DNA of 5,679 bases from a candidate division TA06 bacterium SM23_40. GTDB lineage: Bacteria; LJUI01; SM1-40. How positions within the stretch are numbered: position 1 is the stretch's first letter; every line of letters begins with the position of its first letter. Below the pieces are notes generated by a model that did no database searches, had not been told where the DNA came from, and saw nothing but the letters and a program-made list of their open reading frames with translations. The DNA is taken from positions 1 to 5,679 of the forward strand of contig LJUI01000159.1 of assembly GCA_001303705.1 (NCBI GenBank). The letters run 5' to 3'. This document shows, piece by piece, positions 1 through 5,592 of the stretch. Position numbers and translations under genes: made by a program.

Positions 1-261
1 CTCCTATGCTGCCGAATATGCCGCCCCCGCAACAACCGCACCCGCGTTTGTCGGTTTCGCCCACCTGTCTCCCCCAGTCATCAGCTCACAAGAACGGTAA
101 CCTGACGTTCGAGATGTCGTGCCCGCAGCTGCCCTATCATGTTCTGACCGTAGCCTAACGCCGTACATCCCCCCCGCGGCGGCGGCGTGCAGTCGCCCAG
201 GTCGCCGGCGAAGCGCCGGCCACGGCAGTGACGGGCCGCACGCGACCGCTGAATGCAGTCG
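1..261. other. Left-edge stretch without a confident gene
   Basis: No ORF here resembles a known protein. Two partial frames touch the left edge. A minus-strand frame starts at GTG (64-62), with a GGGGAG stretch just upstream, and reads VGETDKRGCGCCGGGIFGSI before leaving the window; it could be the N-terminus of a left-pointing gene. A plus-strand proline-rich frame is open from the edge to a TAA at 157-159 and could be the tail of a right-pointing gene. The two overlap, so at most one is likely real, and neither is recognised. The rest is the region downstream of the DinB-type gene and holds a GC hairpin (204-220) and a 9-bp direct repeat, TGCAGTCGC, at 188-196 and 254-262. Confidence 0.4.
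204..220 (-). terminator. GC-rich hairpin downstream of the DinB-type gene
   Basis: A perfect 7-bp inverted repeat, GCCGGCG/CGCCGGC, has a 3-base loop (CTT on the minus strand). It lies about 40 bases past the stop of the left-pointing DinB-type gene. The position suits a transcript 3' end. No T-tract follows on the minus strand, so this is not a classical intrinsic terminator. It may be a 3' stability hairpin, or simply a product of high GC. Confidence 0.3.
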
Positions 262-771
262 CTAGACCCCCTTCTCTCCTATGCCCACCCACTCGAAATC
301 CGTGACCCCCTGAGAGCGAAGTCGTTCGATGAGCTGGCCGGCATGATGCTGAATGTGTCTGATGTTGTACAGATGCAGTTCGAATCGGTTGAACGGAAGC
401 CACGGGAAGCCGGACGGGTCGCCAAACGGCACCGCGCGCACATGTGTCCCGACCCTCTCCTCCAGCCACTCCCAGTACTCCAGAATGGTCGACCGTTCAT
501 ACGGCTCCCCGATCTTCGGCTCTGCGTGAGGAGGCCATGGCAAGCGACCCATGAACTGATATTCGGGCTTTGATTTCTCCCACGGCACGAATGCCGAGTC
601 CGACGCGCTCAGATAGAGATGCGTATAGAAAAGGACGTGGTAGACAATGTGCCAGAAGCGATTCTTGTGCGACCCGCCATCCCAGAGCTCATCCGGGCAC
701 GCTTCGATTGCCGATCTGAGCATACGGAGCGCAGCCCCATACTGCGATATGATTACGTCCGCAATCTCCAT
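262..771 (-). CDS. DinB/YfiT-like family protein (putative metal-dependent four-helix bundle)
   Basis: The predicted protein has 169 residues, the normal size for the DinB superfamily. It starts MEIADVIISQYGAALRMLRS, a typical first helix. The second helix holds HIVYHVLFYTHLYLS (about 41-55) and the last main helix holds RHIQHHAGQLIERLRSQG (about 138-155). In this superfamily one histidine of helix 2 and an HxxxH of helix 4 bind a divalent metal; the best candidates here are H45 with H139 and H143. Known members include bacillithiol and mycothiol transferases and maleylpyruvate isomerases, but nothing in this sequence fixes the substrate, and the name does not imply DNA polymerase IV. The start is well supported: AAAGGAGG lies five bases before the ATG. 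It is the last gene of the left-pointing block, 122 bases after the upstream acetyltransferase gene. The family call is firm; the function is unknown. Confidence 0.9.
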   Translation of the reverse strand: MEIADVIISQYGAALRMLRSAIEACPDELWDGGSHKNRFWHIVYHVLFYTHLYLSASDSAFVPWEKSKPEYQFMGRLPWPPHAEPKIGEPYERSTILEYWEWLEERVGTHVRAVPFGDPSGFPWLPFNRFELHLYNIRHIQHHAGQLIERLRSQGVTDFEWVGIGEKGV

Positions 772-866
772 CGCCGCCTCCTTTCGAGCGAATCGGCCTC
801 CAGCTGCGGATCCTCCTGCCCGCGCGTCTCCTCCGGGAACTGGCGAACAGCAATCACCCTCACCCG

Positions 867-889
867 GGGACAGGCCTCCAGGTGCCCCG
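867..889 (-). other. Imperfect hairpin after the first acetyltransferase gene
   Basis: GGGG and CCCC arms, extended by CA/TG past a bulged base, enclose a short loop immediately downstream of the stop codon at 894-896. No T-run follows on the minus strand. It could mark an mRNA 3' end between this gene and the DinB-type gene. It also carries one copy (873-885) of a 13-base motif, GGCCTCCAGNTGC, whose other copy is at 795-807. Confidence 0.2.
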
Positions 890-893
890 TGCG

Positions 894-1349
894 CTACGCT
901 GCCTCCATGACATAGTGCGTCTTCGTCTCCCTCACCACGCGGAACCCAAGCCGCTCATAGAGGCGACGAGCAGGATTCACCTTCAGTACGTGGAGGCGTA
1001 TCGCAACGCCCTGGGCCCGAGCCCGGGCAACCACTTGACGGATGAGGAAAGTCCCGATCCCCCGGTTCTGATGCTCGGGCAGGATCTCGACCAGCTCAAG
1101 AAAGAGGGCATCCTCATCCTCCCGGACAGAGATCATCCCGATGTCCTCACCCTCGAACTGAACGATCTGCACCCCGGACGGTTCGAACTGCTGATCGAAG
1201 TAGGCCCGCTGCCAGGTTTCGTCCCATACGCCCCAGGTCCTGGCGATGTACTCGCCGAGAGTCGTGCGCTTCAGGGCAAAGAGGAAGTCGGCGTCAACGA
1301 GAGTCGCGGGGCGGAGCGCCAGGCCATCAATATGCTCTTCGATCGACAT
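894..1349 (-). CDS. GNAT-family N-acetyltransferase
   Basis: This 151-residue protein is a single GNAT domain and would transfer an acetyl group from acetyl-CoA to an amine. The N-terminal LRPATLVDADFLFALKRTTL (12-31) is the usual first strand and helix. It is followed by YIARTWGVWDETWQRAYF (34-51), a tryptophan-rich segment found in a common subgroup of small GNATs. Motif A is clear: LELVEILPEHQNRGIGTFLI (84-103), with the Q-x-x-G-x-G pyrophosphate-binding loop at Q94-G99. Motif B follows at VLKVNPARRLYERLGFRVV (121-139), with N125 and Y131 in the usual positions. The ATG is preceded by GGAG at a seven-base distance, which supports the start. The acceptor cannot be told; protein N-termini, small amines and antibiotics are all substrates of this fold. 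It lies 103 bases downstream of the AAC(6')-like gene in the same direction. Confidence 0.9.
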   Translation of the reverse strand: MSIEEHIDGLALRPATLVDADFLFALKRTTLGEYIARTWGVWDETWQRAYFDQQFEPSGVQIVQFEGEDIGMISVREDEDALFLELVEILPEHQNRGIGTFLIRQVVARARAQGVAIRLHVLKVNPARRLYERLGFRVVRETKTHYVMEAA

Positions 1350-1452
1350 CTGTCACTCCGCCGTCAGCATAGCTCTGGTCGCTCGTCCAGCCGGCGTCAC
1401 GATCGATCTCGGGTGTAGAGCCGGCATCATAGTAGCCCACTTCACCCGTTCG

Positions 1453-2031
1453 CTAGATGTCAACCTCTTCCGGACGTCGAACGCCGATGAGCGACTTCGC
1501 CAGCCAGATATCGGGCTGCCCCTCACCATTGGCATCCGGCAGAATTCCGATGATCTCGTACCCACACTTCAAATAGAATTCGTAGGGATGTCCCTTGAGA
1601 TTCTCAAGTTCGCTGAGATGCGACAGCACATCCGGGAATAGAGGACGTCCTCCAAGCGACGTAGCACAGATGTGGTCATCGCTCCCCAGATAGACTGTCA
1701 GGGCTCCCATTTCCCGTGCCTTCTCTTCGAATACTTCGAGCAGTCGTCTCCCGATGCCCCGACGCTGCGTCTCGAAACGCACCACCATGGGATGGAGCTC
1801 GAATGCGTGACTGTACGTCTGGAATCCCGCTACCCATCCAGCCGCTCGATCATCCACAACCGCAACCACGCTGATTCTCTTCTTGTCGTCGCGAAGCGAT
1901 ATGTCCACCTCGTCCAACGCAGCCTTCTCCGAGGGCCACGCGCAGAACTCATACGGCCGGAAATCGAGAAGCATCCCGGCGATCTCTGCTCGGTGGCGAC
2001 GCACCGACTCTCGACTCGTCAGTATTTCCAT
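1453..2031 (-). CDS. AAC(6')-Ii-like GNAT acetyltransferase (putative aminoglycoside 6'-N-acetyltransferase)
   Basis: This 192-residue GNAT protein closely resembles the chromosomal aminoglycoside 6'-N-acetyltransferase AAC(6')-Ii of Enterococcus faecium (182 residues), as I remember its sequence. Shared stretches include FELHPMVV (77-84), the acetyl-CoA loop QRRGIG (89-94), LTVYLGSDDH (111-120), LKGHPYEFYLKCGY (145-158), and IGILPDANGEGQPDIWLAKS (161-180). The AAC(6')-Ii active-site residues E72, H74 and Y147 correspond without gaps to E78, H80 and Y153 here. Family enzymes acetylate the 6'-amine of aminoglycosides, but some chromosomal relatives are thought to have another natural substrate, so resistance activity is inferred, not shown. 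The ATG has only a weak, close AAGG upstream. The gene sits 80 bases after the asparaginase-family gene in the same direction. No mobile-element or cassette sequences flank it, which suggests an intrinsic gene. Family call firm, substrate tentative. Confidence 0.87.
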   Translation of the reverse strand: MEILTSRESVRRHRAEIAGMLLDFRPYEFCAWPSEKAALDEVDISLRDDKKRISVVAVVDDRAAGWVAGFQTYSHAFELHPMVVRFETQRRGIGRRLLEVFEEKAREMGALTVYLGSDDHICATSLGGRPLFPDVLSHLSELENLKGHPYEFYLKCGYEIIGILPDANGEGQPDIWLAKSLIGVRRPEEVDI

Positions 2032-2111
2032 GAACCTTGTACCCCGCCGTCCGGCTCATTCGCAGGGCGAAGCGACCTCAGATCGAACTGTCCCCTGTCG
2101 CGTTCGGGCAA

Positions 2112-3035
2112 TCAAAGAACCACTGCCCCGCGACACTCGGCGTCCTCCATTCCCTCCCACCAGAACCAGAATGGCTCGGGATCCTCCATGCCGATGCTCG
2201 CAACAAAAGGATTCCCCTGCCGATCTATGACATGGACGACCACCGGACCGAGATAGCCTCCCCTGAGCGAACGCAGATCCTCGAGAGCTTCACGGCAGGC
2301 CTCCTCTGCTGAGGCTCCCCGCTTGAGATAAGCAGTGGCGGCGCGCGCCGTCCCCGCCCGTATCGTCATTTCGCCGATGTGGGTACAGGTGACAGCCCCA
2401 TACCGGTTATCGACGTACAATCCAGCTCCAATGATGGGAGAATCGCCGAGGCGTCCCGGATGCCTGTACGCCCAGCCTGAAGTGCTTATGCCTCCACCCC
2501 AGTTCCCGTTCTTTGCGCGTATGAGAAGACAGGCCGTACCCTTTGCAGTCTCAGGATCGGCGGAGGGCCACAGCACGCGAGATAGCGGCACATGAGGCCA
2601 CTCGGCAATATGGTCGGCCGACAGATGCTCACGAATCCAGCGTTCGTAATCCGCCCTCGCCTCATCAGAGAGAAGATCGCGCTTTTGCTCACCGATCTCG
2701 GCCGCAAACATCGCGGCGCCTTCGCCCACAAGCATCACGTGGGGCGTTCTCTCCATGACCTGACGGGCAACGGATATCGCATGGAGATAACCCCTCAGAG
2801 CTCCCACTGCCCCCGCGCGGAGTGTCGCACCGCACATGATCGATGCGGCACACTCCACCTCCCCGAGCAGATTCGGAGCACCACCGTACCCAACGGAACG
2901 GACCGAAGGATCGCTCTCGACCACTCGAAGGGCAGCCTCAACGGCATCGAGGGCCGAGCGTCCGCTACGGACCGCATCTATGGCGGCCTGTACCCCGACC
3001 GCGCCCTCGACATTGGCTAGAATCAATGCACTCAT
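2112..3035 (-). CDS. Glycosylasparaginase/isoaspartyl peptidase family Ntn-hydrolase
   Basis: The protein has 307 residues from the ATG at 3035; an in-frame GTG at 3047 would add four, and neither start has a good ribosome site. Members are made as inactive precursors that cut themselves before a threonine, which becomes the nucleophile for hydrolysing asparagine-linked amides (glycosylasparagine, beta-aspartyl peptides, asparagine). Seen here: SVGYGGAPN (47-55), ISVARQVMERTPHVMLVGEG (87-106), the processing site KGTACLLI with nucleophile T167, GNWGGGISTSG (177-187), GRLGDSPIIGAGLYVDNR (194-211) and CTHIGEMTIRAGTARA (217-232). By spacing to human AGA, T206, T224, R234, D237 and T257 match T167, T185, R195, D198 and T218. 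Two positions differ: the Asp before the nucleophile is Gly, and the Gly after T218 is His. The fold and processing look intact; the substrate may differ from classical enzymes. Confidence 0.88.
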   Translation of the reverse strand: MSALILANVEGAVGVQAAIDAVRSGRSALDAVEAALRVVESDPSVRSVGYGGAPNLLGEVECAASIMCGATLRAGAVGALRGYLHAISVARQVMERTPHVMLVGEGAAMFAAEIGEQKRDLLSDEARADYERWIREHLSADHIAEWPHVPLSRVLWPSADPETAKGTACLLIRAKNGNWGGGISTSGWAYRHPGRLGDSPIIGAGLYVDNRYGAVTCTHIGEMTIRAGTARAATAYLKRGASAEEACREALEDLRSLRGGYLGPVVVHVIDRQGNPFVASIGMEDPEPFWFWWEGMEDAECRGAVVL

Positions 3036-3140
3036 ATCCGAAACCACTCAGTGCGGGACGACTGCCTGAGCATCAGCCGCGAACTCGAGGCTGGCGTAAC
3101 GGCGTCGCATTGCACCGGGGCGACAGCCAGGCTCGTCGGC

Positions 3141-3171
3141 CGCATGCGCCAGCTGGCCGCACTCTCGAGAG
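3141..3171. repeat. Cluster of three short perfect palindromes
   Basis: Within 31 bases lie CGCATGCG (3141-3148), GCCAGCTGGC (3148-3157) and CTCTCGAGAG (3162-3171), each identical to its reverse complement. They sit just past the stop of the VIT-like gene and about 105 bases before the start of the asparaginase-family gene, so they could be operator half-sites or transcript-end structure. High GC makes short palindromes commoner, and no regulator is identified. Confidence 0.25.
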
Positions 3172-3183
3172 AAGCTCCCCTCG

Positions 3184-3660
3184 CTACGCCAATACACTCG
3201 AGATCCAGTCACCGAGAAAATGTGTGAAGGTGATTACGATTATGGCTATCAACAAGTGTTCGCCAACAACCTTCCAGGGTCTGTCCCCTTGTGCCTGCGC
3301 CAATAGATAGCTGAGAAGGGTCAAGATCGAGAGTCCCCAGACAAGGCTGATCGCTATGGCCACTGTGAGCGGGAAGAAAATTACGGGAACCGCGAATGTC
3401 AGAGCAAAGAAGAACTTGGATAGAAACGTCGCGAGTGTCGAACCCCAGATCTGTGTGGTCGTGTGAACGCGCTCGGATTCTTCGGAGATATGGATTCCCA
3501 ACGCATCTGAGAAGGCATCGGCAATCGCAATGGTCAAGATCCCGCCGATCACTACCAGTCGAGAGTGCGTTCCGGAATGGAGGCCAACCATGAGCCCCAG
3601 AGTCGTTATCGCACCTGACGTGAGCCCGAATGTGATGCCCGTTCTCAATGAATCTTTCAT
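3184..3660 (-). CDS. Small VIT1/CCC1-like integral membrane protein
   Basis: This 158-residue, strongly hydrophobic protein has about five predicted membrane segments (roughly 8-26, 35-54, 75-95, 97-121, 133-152). The start, LRTGITFGLTSGAITTLGLM (5-24), followed by VVIGGILTIAIADAFSDALG (36-55) and HISEESE (57-63), matches the layout of the VIT1/CCC1 family. In that family a glycine-rich first helix and a small-residue second helix are followed by an acidic stretch and then three more helices. Family members move Fe2+ or Mn2+ into vacuoles or out of the cytoplasm by proton exchange. The cytoplasmic metal-binding domain that classical VIT proteins carry between helices 2 and 3 is absent; only E60, E61 and E63 remain there, and D48 and D52 lie in helix 2. 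Ion transport is therefore plausible but unproven. The ATG lacks a clear ribosome-binding site. It is the first gene of the left-pointing block. Confidence 0.72.
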   Translation of the reverse strand: MKDSLRTGITFGLTSGAITTLGLMVGLHSGTHSRLVVIGGILTIAIADAFSDALGIHISEESERVHTTTQIWGSTLATFLSKFFFALTFAVPVIFFPLTVAIAISLVWGLSILTLLSYLLAQAQGDRPWKVVGEHLLIAIIVITFTHFLGDWISSVLA

Positions 3661-4123
3661 TCGAGGAATCCGGTTTTGAATGAACCACTCGACTGCGGTC
3701 TATCCGATCTTCCCATGACACCCCGATACATGTACGGACAAGACGAGTCCATCGGCCTCATGACGCACCCGCCTCTCCGGTTCAGAACATGTACATGGAT
3801 CGCCGTCGCTTTCACCCTTCACGGCCGATGCAGCTCCTGAACGGCCCTGAGGGCATAGATGCTCACCGGCAGACGCATAGCGAAGGAACACCTGAACATA
3901 TGGTATGGCGCGCGCCGGCCTTCATAGTCCGGGGCCACAGAGGAGCGTTCGCCCCGCCTGCTTTCCCTCCCACCATGCCTATCGCACCGCCGACTCAAGG
4001 CTGGAGATATCCAACCACCTCGCTTCCGCTGGGCTCGTTGTTTCAGACGGGACAATCCTACAGCGAGCACGCACCCAGTGTCAACAAAAGACGCCGTCCC
4101 GTGAGAAGTACCACAGAGACGGC
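3661..4123. other. Gap between divergent genes with no convincing gene
   Basis: This stretch separates the left-pointing VIT-like gene from the right-pointing helix-turn-helix gene. Several frames stay open for 60-130 codons, but they overlap on both strands, are rich in Arg, Pro and Ser, and resemble nothing I know. I read them as products of high GC. The frame of the helix-turn-helix gene is open back to a stop at 3893-3895, so ATG 3905 is a possible but less likely upstream start. Promoters for both neighbours must lie here, but I see no near-consensus boxes. The octamer ACATGTAC occurs twice, at 3728-3735 and 3787-3794, the second inside the palindrome CATGTACATG. Confidence 0.45.
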
Positions 4124-4669
4124 ATGGGTGGTCGATCTCAATCGCGAGACGCCCCGGTCAGCTGGGAGCAGGCGGAGGTAAAGACGACCCGCACCAGCGG
4201 TTCAACCTCTCGGGCCGCTAGCTCCCCAGACCGTACAAAAGGTAAAACTTTCAGGGCGGTGTTTGAGCTGCGGAACACGAGGCAGAAACACGACCTGGAG
4301 GGCCGTGGATCCCCTAAATCTTATCGGAACCCCATCTTCCTGGCCTGGGAATGGCAACAGGCATTGGAGCATGGACATTCCCCTTCAAGGGCCGCTCTGG
4401 CCCGGAAACTGGACGTCTCACGAGCCAGGGTCACCCAAGTGCTACGCCTGTTGAGGCTCGATCAGGAGGTCATAGACGCCGTCGCCGCCCTTGGGGATCC
4501 CTTGTCTTCACGCATCGTGACCGAACGGCGACTCAGGCCGATTGTCGACCGCCAGCCGAAGGAGCAGAAAATGCAAATCGACGCGCTGCTGAGGACCCGC
4601 GCGCTTCCTTCAGGAGATTCAGGAGGAGGCCACGCGATCCGGCAAAAAAAGGTGAGCAAACAGGGTTAG
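4124..4669 (+). CDS. ParB/resolvase-type helix-turn-helix DNA-binding protein
   Basis: From the ATG at 4124 the protein has 181 residues; an ATG at 3905 would give 254. The recognisable part begins near residue 40 with TFRAVFELRNTRQ, followed by GSPKSYRNPIFLAWEWQQAL (62-81) and a clear helix-turn-helix, SRAALARKLDVSRARVTQVL (88-107). A short segment with IVTERRLRPIV (131-141) closes the domain. This arrangement is common in small proteins encoded next to serine recombinases in environmental bacteria, where they are often annotated as resolvase helix-turn-helix or ParB/KorB-like. No recombinase is present in the window, so this copy is either solitary or partnered outside it. The N-terminus is uncertain: neither ATG has a good ribosome site, and the first 40 residues are low-information. 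The C-terminal tail is basic and follows a possible frameshift site. DNA binding is likely; the target and role are unknown. Confidence 0.72.
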   Translation: MGGRSQSRDAPVSWEQAEVKTTRTSGSTSRAASSPDRTKGKTFRAVFELRNTRQKHDLEGRGSPKSYRNPIFLAWEWQQALEHGHSPSRAALARKLDVSRARVTQVLRLLRLDQEVIDAVAALGDPLSSRIVTERRLRPIVDRQPKEQKMQIDALLRTRALPSGDSGGGHAIRQKKVSKQG

Positions 4670-4675
4670 CTTCAC
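4624..4675 (+). promoter_or_regulatory. Candidate -1 frameshift signal (A AAA AAG)
   Basis: In the reading frame of the helix-turn-helix gene the codons CAA AAA AAG (4643-4651) contain the heptamer A AAA AAG, the slippery sequence of Escherichia coli dnaX. An internal Shine-Dalgarno-like AGGAGG ends 15 bases upstream (4624-4629), and a weak imperfect stem (GTGAGC with GCTTCAC) follows at once. Normal decoding stops at 4667-4669. A -1 slip would add about 36 charged residues and end at 4759-4761. The spacings are not ideal, and chance occurrence or a simple homopolymer indel is possible. Confidence 0.25.
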
Positions 4676-4793
4676 AGGATAGAGGAGACAGACTGGAGAG
4701 AGGGTGGAGCCGGAAGGAGGAGTCTCATCCAAAAGGGCACAATGTGTCTCATTATCGCTGACGACGTACATCCGCTCTGAGGAGACGAGGTTA

Positions 4794-5531
4794 TCAGAGA
4801 CTCATCCTGAATCCGACGACTCCATAATGAAGCCAAGCGAAGCTAAATACCTCGTCATTGTCGGCGCCGCCCTCCACCATCCGATAGCCCGCCCGTAGCT
4901 CGAGATTCTCGTGGAAGGCCCAGGTCGCTGCCAAAAGCACATCCTCAGCGCGCCCCTGCGGTGCGGCCAATGCGTCTATGTCGAGAACACCGCCAAACAC
5001 TCCATTGCCAGGCCGCCAGGCCACGTGGGCATTCAGCAGCGGGACAAAGCCGGTGTTGGTTTTGCGTCTAGCTTCCACTCCATAGAGGCTGGTCTCCGCG
5101 TCGCGGATCTTTGCGGTGAATCCGACTGCGACATCCAGGCCATCGCGCCAGAAGATGCTGTAGCGGTAGGTGAGGCGATACGAGTCGAACCGATAGACGG
5201 CGAGCAGTGGGGTTCCTGCCGGATAGGTCGCCCCCAAGAACTCAACGTCCCGGCCCACGCTCCCCCGCGCATTGACCTGGAGCGGGGCGTAGAGCGCCGT
5301 TATCAGGTGTCGGTCCGCGATACGGTAGCCCAGCCGCAGCCGGAAGGCAGGCGCCGGCGATGTGGATAGATCGTCGACGAGTGAGAGCTTCGTGCCCGTG
5401 TCACCTGGGATGCGCGTGTCGTTGCGGCTCGCGACTACTACCGATGCCTCGACCTCGGCCTCGACCCCGGCGGATGCATTGCTCGCCGAAAGGACGATGG
5501 TCATCACCACGCCCAGCGAAAGCGTCTTCAT
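4794..5531 (-). CDS. Outer-membrane beta-barrel protein, conserved family of unknown function
   Basis: This 245-residue precursor begins with a Sec signal peptide: a Lys at residue 2, the hydrophobic core LSLGVVMTIVL, and an A-S-A cleavage site after residue 21. The mature part alternates polar and hydrophobic residues with many aromatics, as in transmembrane beta strands: AFRLRLGYRI, LITALYAPLQV, YRLTYRYSIFW, LDVAVGFTAKI, GFVPLLNAHVAW, and a final hairpin ending GVVGFRMSL. About ten strands can be sketched. GFTAKIRDAE, LAAPQGRAEDV and GYRMVEGGADNDEVFSFAW look like the conserved core of a small barrel family that I recall only as hypothetical outer-membrane proteins; the cargo or role is unknown. 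The ATG at 5531 was chosen as the ordinary start; an adjacent in-frame TTG at 5534 is better spaced from the GGGAGG ribosome site and is possible. It has its own promoter and converges on the helix-turn-helix gene, leaving about 125 bases between stops. Confidence 0.85.
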   Translation of the reverse strand: MKTLSLGVVMTIVLSASNASAGVEAEVEASVVVASRNDTRIPGDTGTKLSLVDDLSTSPAPAFRLRLGYRIADRHLITALYAPLQVNARGSVGRDVEFLGATYPAGTPLLAVYRFDSYRLTYRYSIFWRDGLDVAVGFTAKIRDAETSLYGVEARRKTNTGFVPLLNAHVAWRPGNGVFGGVLDIDALAAPQGRAEDVLLAATWAFHENLELRAGYRMVEGGADNDEVFSFAWLHYGVVGFRMSL

Positions 5532-5542
5532 CAAATCTGCTG

Positions 5543-5548
5543 CCTCCC
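5543..5548 (-). promoter_or_regulatory. Strong Shine-Dalgarno of the beta-barrel gene
   Basis: GGGAGG on the minus strand lies 11 bases before the ATG at 5531 and eight before the in-frame TTG at 5534. The spacing slightly favours TTG and the codon favours ATG; the difference is one residue and does not affect the signal peptide. Confidence 0.7.
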
Positions 5549-5556
5549 GTTGTCGG

Positions 5557-5579
5557 CTCTGTCACCCAAATCGACAGAG
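5557..5579 (-). promoter_or_regulatory. Perfect inverted repeat in the beta-barrel leader
   Basis: CTCTGTC and GACAGAG form a perfect 7-bp stem around a 9-base loop. It lies a few bases downstream of the predicted transcription start and ends 8 bases before the ribosome site. As RNA it could protect the 5' end of the mRNA; as DNA it could be an operator for a dimeric repressor. No T-run follows, so it is not an attenuator terminator. Confidence 0.5.
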
Positions 5580-5592
5580 ATTTCCAACACGT

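Noticed and set aside
154-269. Integron attC site after the DinB-type gene, because GCGTTAGGC (minus strand, 162-154) matches a typical core site and the small co-oriented genes resemble cassettes.
   Set aside because: The partner core at 269-263 (GTCTAGC) does not match the required complement, the arms do not pair outside the central hairpin, and none of the other intergenic gaps contains an RYYYAAC...GTTRRRY pair.
882-1418. Long plus-strand frame opposite the first acetyltransferase gene.
   Set aside because: It is the antisense shadow of a clear GNAT gene with motif A, motif B and a good ribosome site.
1353-1565. A short minus-strand frame ending just before the first acetyltransferase start, as a coupled upstream gene.
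   Set aside because: Most of it lies antiphase within the AAC(6')-like gene; only about 30 codons are in the gap, and these look like chance in GC-rich DNA.
262-3660. The five left-pointing genes as a single new defence or biosynthetic system.
   Set aside because: They share direction only; gaps are 80-136 bases, there are no overlaps, no carrier or core biosynthetic enzyme, and each belongs to a family common as a stand-alone gene.
3789-4181. A 130-codon plus-strand frame and overlapping minus-strand frames as genes in the gap.
   Set aside because: They overlap each other on both strands, are of low complexity (Arg, Pro, Ser), lack a ribosome site and resemble no known protein.
4670-4793. 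A bidirectional terminator between the two converging genes.
   Set aside because: The stretch is purine-rich on the plus strand with repeated GAGGAGAC-like words, but I find no GC stem followed by a T-run in either direction.
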